NCBI GenBank assembly: GCA_036898215.1
Contig: CM072548.1
Coordinates: forward strand, 16,503,730-16,567,729
DNA length: 64,000 bases
Direction of reading: 5' to 3'
Source of the DNA: Platycarya strobilacea
Taxonomy: Eukaryota > Streptophyta > Magnoliopsida > Fagales > Juglandaceae
Shown here: one piece after another, positions 1 through 11,440 of the stretch
Layout: each line of letters starts with the position of its first letter
Numbering within the stretch: position 1 is the stretch's first letter
Translations under genes and position numbers: made by a program
Notes under the pieces: model-generated
Database searches by the model: none
What the model was told of the DNA's origin: nothing
Seen by the model: only the letters and a program-made list of their open reading frames with translations

Positions 1-1250
1 AGGAAGATTGGAAGGTGCGTGGTGGAAATGAAACAGCGCTAACAGTAATGACACCAGTGAAACGGCACGCAGATCCCAACTATACGATTGGCGCAAGTAG
101 CAACTGTCATGTCAAACATGTGGGAAGCATAGACGAATAGGCTTTTTGAGATGTGGGGAGAAGAGTAATCGGCCTATCCAATCAGTTATCAAAAAATGAG
201 AAAGTTGCGGGAATCGAGGAGATTTACTTATTGGATGGACAAGTGGCCTTGAGAACTCAATCGAAGAGAGCCAGATGAGTGACCTTGAGAACTGGACAGG
301 TGGCCTCGGGAGCTTAACCAACTAGTGGTGACATTAGTAGAAGGTACATTGAATTCCCATAACATTTATATGATAAGAATTCGTATGGTACTGTAAAGGA
401 AGGCCCTTCCGGAAGAGGCTCAAGCCCAAAGAGATCAAGCCAGCTCAAGCTGGAACCAAAGTAGGCTGGGGGCCCGAGCCAAGGAAGCATGAGATACATG
501 ACCAGCCTGCCTATTCGAAAAGGCCTTAACACAATGCTCGGCCTCGTCAAAGAGCCCACCACAGGGTAGCAATCACCTAGGACCTCACTAGGTGGCCAAG
601 CCCTGCAGTGAGGAATGTAGCAAACAACTGTCACAGAGCATAAGTGGAATGCGACTGATTGAAGGCATGCCAACCCAGAGAAACGTCCATTTAATGCGTG
701 TCAGGGAACCCAAACATGCAACGACATGCTTCCTAAGAGTATTCTTATTGGATTAGCTAAAAATCATCCTTCAGAAAGTACAATCTTGCACAAATACCAA
801 AAAATAAGTACCATAATTGATAATTTGGAAATTGTTGGATAGATTTTTAACTTTACTATTCACAAACTTTATTGTTATATTTGATCAATTGTGGTACTTA
901 TTTTTTCTATTTGTGCAAAATTGTACTTTTTGAATGATGGTTTTTAACCAATCCAATAAGAGTGCTCTAAGGTGCCATAGGAAGACATGATCACGACCTG
1001 ACACACTGCCGTGGCAAAATGGTGGTGGCAGATCTGACCCAAGCATGACCTAAAACCCCCCGATCTCCCTCGACAGCCATATCCAAATAAAGTATAAATA
1101 CAGCCATCCCACCCAGGGGGAAAGAGATGAAACTCTTTTTCTTCTTGACTCAGTTAACTTTCTTCATCACTCAAACGATCTCCACTGCCTTTGGAATCAA
1201 AAGGACCCCGAAGGTCACTGGGGCCCATTATTTTTTTCTAGTTGCAGGTC
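1..1250 (+). repeat. Degenerate LTR-like sequence (gypsy/TRIM-type), partly interrupted by a MITE
   Basis: No credible gene is seen; the open frames here are short and repeat-like. Around 1091-1098 is a TATAAATA box, followed by a pyrimidine-rich stretch with CTCAGTTAACTTTC and then GACCCCGAAGGTCACTGG and GTTGCAGGTC. That order resembles the R/U5 part of some plant Ty3/gypsy or TRIM LTRs. I could not define both LTR ends or a target duplication, so element borders and class are uncertain. Confidence 0.3.
737..967. mobile_element. MITE with about 90-bp terminal inverted repeats
   Basis: The left end GAGTATTCTTATTGGATT matches the inverted right end GAGCACTCTTATTGGATT, and the similarity continues inward for about 90 bases on both arms (AAAGTACAATYTTGCACAAATA, then AATAAGTACCA). 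The element is therefore nearly a complete hairpin of 231 bp. It is flanked by TAA at 734-736 and 968-970, the 3-bp target duplication typical of PIF/Harbinger-derived Tourist MITEs. It interrupts the LTR-like sequence around it. Confidence 0.75.
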
Positions 1251-1611
1251 CTAAGTGTTTGGTTGTCATGGTATTGCTTAGGCTGTGAAACACAACATCT
1301 ACAATGAATAAAGTTGAACATTATGAAAACTGAATGCATTTTTCTGCATGTTTTTACTTTGACCCCAATTAAAGTTTAATGTTAAAATCCTTTTTGTTCT
1401 ACTAAGGGTCACAATAATATTCATAAATTGGAACCACAACATCATGGATATAATTGGTATGGTTCAATCATCACATATTTTTTTTATTTTTTTATTTTTT
1501 TATTTAAATGGTTGGTCAATTGTCACAATGAAAAAATAGAGACTGGAGAGATAGTTCTTATAAACTCTTAACTAGTCTAGGGCTTTGTGCTGCTTTTCAA
1601 CCTCCACTACT

Positions 1612-1813
1612 TAGGTGTCATTTATTTTTACAACTCATTTCAATTCATTTTATCTCATTTTTATAATATTATCAGATTTCTATATAAAATAAAATGATTA
1701 CCTCAATTTTTTCAAATTTAAAAGAATTAATATTAAAAAATTATTCTAACAATATTTTATTCAATTTTTAACTCTCATCTCAACTCATCTCATATACAAA
1801 AACAAATGAGGCC
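1612..1813. mobile_element. Tourist-like MITE, diverged copy of the GGCCTCGTTTG family
   Basis: The right end reads CAAATGAGGCC preceded by ATCTCAACTCATCTCAT; the left end is the diverged inverse, GGTGTCATTTATTTTTACAACTC. The core has the family signature: ATACAAAATAAA-like sequence, TCAATTTTTTCAAATT, and AACAATATTTTATTCAATTTTTAACT. It is a member of the family seen intact at 42422-42745 and 63158-63412. Confidence 0.6.
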
Positions 1814-2741
1814 GACTACAAATCTTGTACTTAACCGTCATGAATTGGAATTACATTGATTTTACAAAATCATTAATTCCATGAATGTTATAAGATATAC
1901 TAAATTTAAAGGGGGCCTCAAATATTAAAATAAAAGAATTGGAGAAATAAAAGAAATTTAGGAACCAAGGACAATAATACCTCATTAATTAGGACAATAA
2001 GAACTAATTGAAAAGGAAGAACCCCTCTATAAATTTCTCAATAATATAAGCCTGAAGAAACTCATGAATGTATTAAGTAATCAAGCAAGACCCAAATAAT
2101 GAATCCAAATCTATTGCATATGGAGTGTTGTTAAAATTCTCATTAGGTGGACTAGCATAATCATTTAGTTCTGGCCCATAATGGGTTAGGCCAAGTTTGT
2201 GGACATGTGAGAAAGCCCTTAACCCTCATCTTATAAAGTGGTCCAATCAATATATATATGAAGTGGTCATTGAACTCCATAATCTCATTTTGTAAGTGAG
2301 GGCTGAGGGTAATATTCTCCGTACACAACACCCGCTTTTCTATAGCCATATATTTTACATAGAAATATTCTAGACTCAAAAAGTTATATAAAAATAATTT
2401 TATAAACAGACACGTAATTTGATATAATTTATTATATTAAAATTTTATTTTTATTATAAAATCATGTTCATTTGTATGACTATATTTATATAATTATTTT
2501 GTGACTATAACAGTTCTCTTAAGCAATAACACTAAACTTCAATGTTTTTCCTCCACCATTTATTTACACATACATGCTATGAAAATAGAGCCTATTATTA
2601 TAAGAAATTCTACATGTAAGGCCTATGTCACACACTTACATCTAATCAATATGTGATTATATTCTTTTACACTATTTTTAATTTTTGATACATGTGTCTT
2701 TTAAGGATGGCATATCAAATGATAGATGTGAACTATCATTT
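1814..2741. other. Intergenic, nothing recognised
   Basis: AT-rich DNA with several short direct and inverted repeats but no convincing reading frame, RNA gene or element border. The minus-strand open frame at 2161-2379 has no recognisable domain and I treat it as chance. Confidence 0.4.
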
Positions 2742-2935
2742 AGGTCTGGTTTGGATAAAGTCATCCTAATTCATTCTATCTCATCTTAATATTTAAACAC
2801 CATAAATATAAATATTTTTCAATTTCAAATATTTAACTTTTTCATCTATTCATTACAACTTAAATAAACTTCTAAACAAAATATAAAAAATAAATCACTC
2901 TTTTAAAATTCTAAAACAAAAATAATGTTAAAAAA
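2742..2935. mobile_element. Tourist-like MITE fragment (same family)
   Basis: Begins GGTCTGGTTTGGATAAAGTCATCC and carries the family core of TTCATCTATTCATTACAACTT, AAACAAAATATAAAAAATAA and AATTCTAAAACAAAAATAATG. The right inverted end is not recognisable, so the copy is probably truncated or heavily diverged. Confidence 0.45.
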
Positions 2936-2989
2936 TTATGAGTTATTCTATGCATCTTCTTGCTATAACAGCTGAACACTACACACTAC

Positions 2990-4149
2990 ACGTCAATTTT
3001 TTTTCTTTCATTGATTCCTCAATTCATAGAATTCATTGGTGCGTTTCGCCTATTTTCCCCGTGCCTCAGGTTTCTCCAGCGCGCCATCGGCGACGCCATC
3101 ACTCTACCTAGCTCCACCTCAAGACACCGCCTTCTGTTCAGCGTAGTCCATTGAAGGTCATCCTTCGTCGTCTTCAATCCTCACACGAAGGTAACATTTT
3201 TTTGGATCATTATTTCTTCCATTAGCCCCTACATTTGCATTGTGTACTGAGAGAGAGTTAGTTTTGGGTTTTTTTAGATGGGTATTACGGCTAGGGCATG
3301 GATGAGTCTCTGGTTTCAACCTCTGTTTTGACATCCTAAGTCTTTATCTGGTTTCAAAATCATTACCAGGCTATTTGCTCTTTTTATTGGTTGGAATGGA
3401 GTAGCAGTTCAACGTGAGGAAGGTCCCTTTTTGTGCTCAAGACTTGATTATGTCATTTTTACTATATTGTTTGGACTAATTGGTTTTGTTGATTGTTGTC
3501 ACTTGTTTGCTTTAGCTGTATTTTTTTTTTTTTATCTTCTTGATGCTTGAATCAGAATGCAAAGGATTGCATCTAAGTTGTTAGTGTTGCACGCGCTTTG
3601 TATCTATTATCTTCATTATGCTTGTTCCATTTTGCTGGAAGTTGTTGCTCTCATTTTATTTGACACGAAAACATGATCTAGAGCACTTAGTCATATAGTG
3701 TGAGTTTGATATTCATTTTTCTTCTTGCTATGTTATGTTATTTGCCTTTAAAGCCTTGGAAGACACTCAATGTTTTAGTGTGATGGGGGAAGAGGGAGAT
3801 AGAATGGCACCCAGGCCTACGGTGTCAACTTCACAGCCATTAATGACGCCTCAAAATATAGTTGGAAATCCAAACGTCTTCCATGTTAGTAGGTAGGTTT
3901 ATGTTATATTTTTTTATAGGGTGTGTTAGACGTGCTCGTGCAGCTAACTAATTTTTTGAATGGTAGCATCCTTTTGATTTGTCCTACTCTCCGCTGTGTA
4001 ATTTGGATGATTTTATTAGAGTTAACGATTCATTTCAAGTATATTTCTCTGAGTTTGTTAGCCAAATTCCAAAAAATAACATCTTATGTTTTTTTTTTTT
4101 TTTTTGCTTAAAGTCCCATTTTTCCTAACACTGTTCTATTATTAAGCAG
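2990..4149 (+). other. Putative 5' UTR exons and introns of the FRS pseudogene
   Basis: A comparatively GC-rich stretch (about 3040-3190) ends in a good donor, GAAG/GTAACA, at 3190. A second exon-like patch lies around 3780-3893 and precedes GTAGGT. A pyrimidine-rich tract ends in an acceptor (AAGCAG) immediately before the ATG at 4150. This is how a spliced leader of a FAR1-type gene would look. It was inferred from splice signals only and no transcript evidence was available. Confidence 0.35.
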
Positions 4150-6184
4150 ATGCCACCTATCCAAAACCCTTTGTCAAGTCATCCAGAAGACTTGAGGCAA
4201 GAAACTCCCCCCGCGTCAACTATGCCAACCAGTTCAGATATTGAAGAAAATATTGGAATCTTTCATGACACTGATGCTATGGATACTATTATCATTTATG
4301 ACTTTAATGACGTTTATATTGACTCAGTGCTAATCCATCCTTATGTTTTCATGTATAGAAATGTTCTACGATATAGATGAGGATTTAACGAGCACCACTG
4401 TTGTCTCAAATAATGAGGTACGAGTTGAACCATTAAAATCCAGTATGGAATTCGACAATCAGAAAGATCTTTTGGACTACTATAAGCAATATGCCAAGCA
4501 AGAGGGTATTGGTGTAAGGACATAAAGGACTAAGAGGGATGATGATGATAAGCCTGTGTATCTGACTATTGCTTGTGCCTGTGGTGGAAAGTACTATCCT
4601 AGGCCAAGCAATAATATGTCGAGACCACATGCAACAACTAAAACAGACTGTAAGGTGAAGATAAATGCAACATTGAACAAGAATAAGAAATGGGTTATCA
4701 CGACTGTTAAAAATTCTCACAACCACATCACTGTGAGCCCCAAGAAGACAAGACTATTGCGATCCCACAGGTATCTAGATGAATATGGTCAAAAGGTCCT
4801 TGACTTGAATGATAGAGTGGGTGTACAATTCCACAAGAATTATAATTCGCATCTCTTCAAGTGAGGGGTTATGAGAATCTATCTTTTCAAGAGAAAGATT
4901 GTCGGAGTTACATTGCGAAGGCCAGCTTTTTAAGATTGGATAAGAGGTGGCAATGCCCTTAACGAGTATTTCCAAAGAATGAGAGATCAGAATTAGGGTT
5001 TCATTTCTAACATGGATCTGCATGATGATGGACGATTACGAAATGTGTTTTGGGATGATGCTCGAAGTCAAGCCACTTATGAGTATTTTGGAGATATTGT
5101 GTCCTTTGATACAACGTACCTAACATATAAGTACCACATGCCTGTCGATCCATTCTTTAACATTAACCATCATGGCCAGTCAATACTATTTGGGGCTGGC
5201 TTGTTGTCAAGCGAGGACACACAGAATTTTGAATGGTTGTTCCGAATGTGGTTGGCTTGCATAATGGTAGTGTGACGCCCCCAAATCATGTCTGTGATTT
5301 AACGTAATTCAAGGGGTTAGAATAAGTAACACTAGGCTACTCATCCTCATACATATCAAGATCTTAATAAATAAATAAAATATAGAAATTTTATTATACA
5401 CAGCGGATAAGGTCAAGTATAAAAATTTCTAAAGATCACATATGGCAAAACTTAACTTCCAACTTCAACATTCTCCTTTCATTCATCAAACATTTACTGT
5501 TATATATACATGCCCAAAAATAGTTATCAGTGTCAACAAAATAATAATACATATCAAAAGATCATTCCTATGGTCACTTGGATTCCTTCTTAACTTCAAA
5601 AAATTTCCTCCCATAACGGAACATATCCAAGCTAAGACAACGTTCTTGTTGAAGATATTGTCCCTGTAGTGTCAAATAAACCCCACATATAGATAGGGAA
5701 CCATCCATTCCCAAAGTCAAACAGCAACCTATACGCTGTCCCTCCTCAGTAAAAGCAGGTGTACTGTGATACCACAATTCCACCGACTGATCATATATAG
5801 AAAGTCTCAGGGACGCAAAAGTGAAATCTACATAAGGACTGTATTTAAAAAGTCCCTCGGGACTCTTGGAGTCTCCTGCGTCATCAGGGCTTTCCTCCTA
5901 TTGGCCATCACATCATGTATATAATTTATACATACAAGAAAGGAACATAAGACCACAAAAGAGTGAGATTTCCTTAAAAATCTCAGTAAGTACATAATTA
6001 GCTTAATAGACCATAGACACAGTCATCATTAATCTTTTAAGAAAAGATATTAACAAAACATGATCAAAAACATGTTTCACATGATTTGTAAATAACCTAC
6101 ACAGGTTTACAGTCTTATGATATCTTAAGTTTCTTTTTCTTAACCATCAACACCTTCTTAACACTTATTCAATTATTATCTTCA

Positions 6185-6575
6185 ATGGGCGTTACGTATC
6201 GCCATCCCCATCACAGATAACTCTTTTACAGCATATTTATCTCTTTTCACTAGTGGGCGTTACGTATCGTCATCCCCATTACATATAACTCATCAATCAC
6301 CTGGTGTCACGTATCACCGTCTTCATTATGATAAGTCTCGTGTCAATTTTTCGGACGTTACTTCTCGCTATCCCCATCTTGACACGAAACATACGTAACA
6401 TAGTAGACGTTACATCTCACCGTCCCCACTAATCATATCACTTCCACGGGGATTACGTCTCGTCATCCCCGTAATAATACATATCACTCTTATCATACGA
6501 CAGGCATTACGTCTTGCCATCCCTATCGACACGTCAGTTATCCGGACGTTACGTCTCGCTGTCCCTATCACGACA
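6185..6575. repeat. Degenerate tandem array with a GTTACGTCTCG core inside the solo LTR
   Basis: About eight to ten imperfect units of roughly 35-60 bases share the core GGGCGTTACGTATCGCCATC or CGGACGTTACGTCTCGCTGT, followed by CCCCAT and an ATAACTC- or GACACGA-like linker. Unit spacing is irregular, so the array expanded some time ago. Confidence 0.75.
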
Positions 6576-6839
6576 TGACTAACTTATCCATATCTCTTAT
6601 TTTTAGTTGTTCCTTTCTTATTTTAAGAATGTTTCTCAAGTACATGATGTATCATTTTTCTTAATTCTCACCACATACTAGGATATGTATGTACTCTTAA
6701 ATTATCACATACTCACATATGTATGTATCTTACATTCTGCAAAGTGTTTTACATAAGCTAAATACTTAGATAACACATAATATTTCTTCTTATTTCAATG
6801 TCCACTCTTTATTCAAGCAAAAGTTTTGAATTCATCGAA

Positions 6840-7075
6840 ATAGAGTATCTCGCTCGAGCGAGAATCGAGAGAAGTCTTGGGTTGGGACTCGCACGAGCAA
6901 AATATCAAGCGAACATTAAACAAACTAAGTATCTCGATCAAGCAAGATATCGAGTGAGATTCAAGTGAGTTCTTGAGTTAGAACTCGCTCGAGCAAGACA
7001 TCGAGCGAGTGTCGAACGAAGTCTCCAGTTGCCCTTCGCTCAAGCCAGACATCTAGCGAGAATCAGGCGAGGGTT
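6840..7075. repeat. Repeats built on the palindrome CTCGCTCGAGCGAG
   Basis: Four diverged units contain TCGCTCGAGCGAGAATCGAG, CTCGCACGAGCAA, CTCGATCAAGCAAGATATCGAG, CTCGCTCGAGCAAGACATCGAG and TTCGCTCAAGCCAGACATCTAG. Each half-site is self-complementary, so short hairpins are expected. The array lies downstream of the minus-strand TATA box as the LTR is transcribed. Confidence 0.65.
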
Positions 7076-7500
7076 TACAAATGTTCGATCCAAAACTCGC
7101 AATCTTTTCACATAAACTTGATTTTTACTTATTAAAACATATTTTTAAGTTCTTTTAACTTCATTTAACACATTTCCATTAACAAAATCACTTCAAACAA
7201 CACTTAAATTTCTTAGAACACTTTAACAAGAATATGAGGGTTCAATATCAACAGGTATAGTCCAATCATTTAAATAACCATATCCATACTAAAGTTAAAC
7301 TAGAATATGAACTTACACACTCTCTAAATCTGGTTGAAGATGATCAAACCAAATCTTTGCAAGTTTTCTCCTCAAAACACTTACTAAACTCACTTAGGAT
7401 GTATATGGAGGTTAAGGAACTAGAGAGGGATTTTCTTTGATTTCCTTCAAAGGAATTCGTGTGCTACACTATCAAAGAGAGTTAGAAGACCCCCAAATTT

Positions 7501-7509
7501 CTATTTATA
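7501..7509 (-). promoter_or_regulatory. TATA box of the solo LTR
   Basis: TATAAATAG on the minus strand in a GC-richer context, inside a long LTR with no other coding role. It sets the likely transcriptional direction of the LTR as minus. Position-only evidence. Confidence 0.4.
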
Positions 7510-9654
7510 GGAGTGGTGGTTGACTCATGTGAAGGAAAGAAGAGGGGCAATTAGGTAAAGACAATTGTTTTCTGGTTTGCATGGAATGAGGTGTCACTCC
7601 TAAACCTATTTGCATGATTAACTAAATCCCCCAAAAATCTTAGGCTTTACAGCTGAAATGATCATCCAATGGTCAGTATTTGAGATATTTTTACTAACCA
7701 TTTGATCAATAGTTGGGGTAGAAGCTTATGGGATAAGGGATGAGGTGTCATCTCACCTAACCATGCATGCATCTCCCTGTCCAGCCTTCATCTGGTTAGC
7801 CATGCCCACTTAGCTTTTCCCTAACTCATTTAGTTAATTGATAACCTCCTTAGGAATCTACTTAACAATTTCTAGAAGGCCCCTTCCTGATTTAGTTAGG
7901 ATAGAATCCCATTTGGATCCATATTCTCCAACTCGAGTTCTAGTTTAAGCTCAATCCAGAGTTATTTACTTAATCCCAAAATAAGTCAATGATACTGTCT
8001 AAATAATCAAAAACCATAACATAAAAGTTTTAGATCTATCTCTTAGGATTCTATATGATTTGGAATCACATCATTTGGACCTCATATGAGTAACTTATGA
8101 TCATTACACTAAAACTCAACAGTTTAATCCGAGTGTTTGATCAAACACTAAACCAAAGATCAAACACTCAACACCAAGTGTTTGATTTTTGGTTCAACCA
8201 CTTCCTATTGTATTTACACCCGAATGTTTGAGAATTCAACTCCATCTAAGCTTAAAATGAATTTCTCTAGTTGATACCTTGTTCCAATTCTCTAAAATTT
8301 ATCTACAATATTTTCTATAAGACATGATCTCACTTATTCTAAGTCCAATATTCTCATTTAGATTTTCAACTCTATTTTTCCTAGAAAATATATTCAAAAT
8401 ATAATAATTTAAAGAAATCCAAATAAAACTTCATCTTAGAAATTTCGGGATATTACAGGTAGGGCGCCTAAAGCCATCATAACCGATCAAGATCGGGCAA
8501 TGAAGAATGTTGTTGCCACTGTAATTCTTGAAGTGCGTCATAGATACTGTTTGTGGCATATAAGGTGCAAACTTCCTGATAAGTTAGGATCTCACGCCAA
8601 ATTCAATGCTAGGTTGAAGACTGACATTCAGGGTGCATTATATAATTCACAGACCACCATAGAATTTGAGGAGAGTTGGGTTCAATTACTTTCAAAGTAT
8701 GAACTAGTTGGCAATAATTGACTTCGGTCCTTCTATGAAGAAAGGTCCTTCTGGGTTCCAGTTTATCTAAAGTGTGTATTTTGGGCTGGTATGAGCACGA
8801 CACAAAAGTCAGAAAGCATAATGCTTTTTTCGACAGGTATGTCCATTCTGGTACGACGTTGAAAGAGTTTGTCAACCAATTTAATAATGCTCTTAGAAAA
8901 AAGGTGGAGCAAGATACAATGGCTAATTTTAATTCTACTAACCAAACTATTCCCTACATGTCCCCTATCAACATTAAAAATCAGTTTCAAAAATTATATA
9001 CAAATAAAAAGTTTAAGGAGATCCAAACAGAGTTGATGAGCCTAATGTGTTGCAATTGTTGGTTGGTAAGCACCCAAGGGTGCATTTTAACATTCGATGT
9101 CTTTGATGACATATTTATTGATGAGTACATCAAAACAGGCCGTTTCACAGTTTATTATAACGAAGATGAGTGTGAAGTAAAATGCACATGTGCATTGTTT
9201 GAGATGCGGGGGATTCTGTGTAGGCATGCACTTAAAGTTTGTCAAATGAAGAAGATTAATGTGCTGCCAGATGTATATTTCTTGGATCACTGTAGAAACA
9301 ACTTAAAGAGGCATTACACATTAATTATAGTAGTTATAATGACGTGTGGGACAGATCAAACGCACGAAATTATGAGATGATGATTAAGAGATGTGCGAAA
9401 GTAGCAACCAAATATCCTCAAATAATGAGCAAGTTCATGCATTCATGTGCCATGTTGATGAGTTTGATATAAGATGTGAAGGTTTAACATGTGAGCCGAC
9501 ATTGGAATCAACAAATGACAACCCAAATGCGATCTTGGATACGAGTAAGAAGATATTAAGCCTCAACGTCAGCCGACAGAAAGGGAGACCCCCAAATAAA
9601 AGGAAGGTCCCACACATGGAGAAGTTGGCAACAAAAAAAAAAAAAAAAAGGTAA

Positions 9655-11221
9655 CAGAATTTGAAGAAATTTGCACTATTAACTATTACTATTAATATTC
9701 TAATATACATGCCCAATGATACATTAGCAAAGCACTTATTTCATTGTAAGTTTGTTGAACTAACTTTTCTTTGATGTTGTTGCTAAATGAAATCCTATAT
9801 GATCCAGTAAGAACCAAAGCCACTATTCATGAGTTGAAACATTTAAATATTTAATTCTATCTTGCAATGACTTATGGATATGAAGATGGATAACTCTTGT
9901 CTAATTATTGGTTTGAGTGATTTAGTTAAAAAAACCCTACTTGATAATGGGTGAGTGGTATTGAATGGACCCTTTCCCTTCTTTTTTTCTAACATGGATA
10001 TGCATGTGTGCCAGGTGGAGGTGGGAGCTTGCTCCACTTGCTTGTCAAAGAGGCACCAATCCGATTTAGAGAAGCTTGCTCCATTTGTTAGTTGCAGATT
10101 TTTGTAATATAATATTTACATTTTATGTACATAATGGCCATGTGATGGCTGTAATATTATTTTTACACTTTATGTATAGAGGAACTTGTTGGGCTTATTA
10201 TATTCACATGTATTGTTTTATTTAAGAGGTAAATAATCAGGGTTGAAAGCAGACAAGTTGAAAATTAAGGAGATTCCAATTTTATGGCTTTACCATCTTA
10301 AATTTATAAAAAGAGTAGAATAGTCCAACTTGACTTGAAAAAGAGTACCCAATTTAACCAACTTATTGAATCTCGTCGATGCATAAATCACATTTTTCAC
10401 CTTTTCTTTTGGCTCACTTTGTGTTCATTTGGCTCATTTGCACAACCAAGGCAAACCCCCCCCCCCCAATAAAAAGCACATAAGATGTAAATAGTTCACA
10501 AAATAGCCATTTTCATTGCACATTTTGCTTCAACATGCTTTTACATGGCTTTCATCAAACCATGTGCACAAATTGTTTCCATTCAAAAAACCATCTCTAA
10601 TCCACACCACATACTTTTTATATAGAATTTATCCAAACCAAACAAATACTATTACAAATGTGAGAATCCAATACAAACACAATAATTTTCGTTTTTCATG
10701 CCTTATTTCTTCTCTTTTAACAATACTTTATCTTCTCTTTTCAGCCTTATTCTTCTCTCTTGCACGAATGTTCTCCTCGAGCAATTGAAATATATCCGCC
10801 CATACGAAAAATTCACACCTCGTATCTCCCTACACAGTACGAACTCTCAATTAACATGGATAAAGTACACCCCGCTATAACTAACAAATTAATATGAAAT
10901 ATGACAAATATACAACAAATTTACCGTATTATAATTTGGGCAAGCGAAAGATCTCCTTCCAGGATTTTTCTACGTGTGAGATGCCTTTAGTGGTGTTTTC
11001 AAACCACACCAACAAGTTGGTGAATCTATGTCAGAATCTTTAACTAGAGATGAGGATTGGGACGATGCCATGCGTGATTCTAAAAAACCAAAGACAAATT
11101 CAAACCATTCATTATTTGCTTCCATTCAGATAATTTATTGATTTTTGCCAAAACTCAAGCTTATTCAATTTCAAAGACCCATTAACTATGTAAAAATGCA
11201 AACTTAAACTTGTTGGTGTGA
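9655..11221. other. Intergenic; probable 3' UTR of the FRS pseudogene, then unassigned DNA
   Basis: The first few hundred bases probably include the 3' UTR of the broken FRS gene. A run of 12 C lies at 10456-10467. No other open frame has recognisable domains and I see no element borders. Confidence 0.35.
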
Positions 11222-11440
11222 ATGAGGAATATTAAAACAAATGAGTAAAAATGAAATCAGTACAATAAAGCCAATAATTCCCAACAACGAAATAAGCAAA
11301 TTTGATATTGAAACAAATGAGTGAATGAGGAATATTGAAAAAAATGAGTAAAAATGAAATCAGTACAATAAAGCCAATAAATCCTAACAACGAAACAAGC
11401 AAATTTGATATTGAAACAAATGAGTGAATGAGGAATATGT
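11222..11440. repeat. Tandem duplication with a 103-bp unit
   Basis: ATGAGGAATAT recurs at 11222, 11325 and 11428, exactly 103 bases apart. The two full units differ at only a few positions and share AATGAAATCAGTACAATAAA and AAGCAAATTTGATATTGAAA. Low divergence points to a fairly recent duplication. Confidence 0.85.

Larger units (their letters stand above)
5271..8457 (-). mobile_element. Solo LTR, probably of a Ty3/gypsy (chromovirus-type) retrotransposon
   Basis: The 3187-bp insert is bounded by TG...CA: left TGTGACGCCCCC, right CGGGATATTACA. It is flanked by a perfect 5-bp duplication, GGTAG, at 5266-5270 and 8458-8462. It holds no gag-pol coding sequence. Read on the minus strand it starts TGTAATATCCCGAAATTTC, a start I associate with long plant Ty3/gypsy LTRs, and carries TATAAATAG at 7501-7509 in that orientation. 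Two internal repeat arrays fit a very long LTR. A solo LTR from unequal recombination is the simplest reading; a large non-autonomous element is the alternative. Confidence 0.7.
4150..9654 (+). pseudogene. FAR1-RELATED SEQUENCE (FRS)-like, MULE-transposase-derived pseudogene
   Basis: FAR1/FHY3-type proteins are transcription regulators descended from Mutator-like transposases. The order here is family-typical: an N-terminal leader from the ATG at 4150; a FAR1 DNA-binding region with conserved Cys and His around 4470-4770 (CACGGKYYPRP, then NSHNH); a MULE transposase core (FDTTYLTYKYHMP, NHHGQSILFGAGL at about 5110-5210, then AIITDQDRAMKN and HRYCLWHI at 8470-8560); a SWIM zinc finger (CTCALFEMRGILCRHAL, about 9187-9240); and a C-terminal GRPPNKRK tail. 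It cannot encode a full protein. There is a frame change near 4360, a stop at about 4523, stops at 4862-4990, a frame change near 8720-8800 and another after 9320, and a 3.2-kb solo LTR splits the transposase core at 5271. The only long intact piece is 8772-9380. Family assignment is strong; whether fragments are still transcribed is unknown. Confidence 0.85.

Noticed and set aside
112..673. Two minus-strand frames at the left edge
   Set aside because: The low-complexity translation lies in LTR-like debris; no retroelement or host protein motif.
4341..5023. Minus-strand frames opposite the FRS pseudogene
   Set aside because: Antisense shadows; the plus strand carries the conserved FAR1 and transposase motifs.
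6840..7080. Possible CRISPR-like array
   Set aside because: Units are irregular and internally palindromic with no constant-length spacers, and this is plant nuclear DNA.
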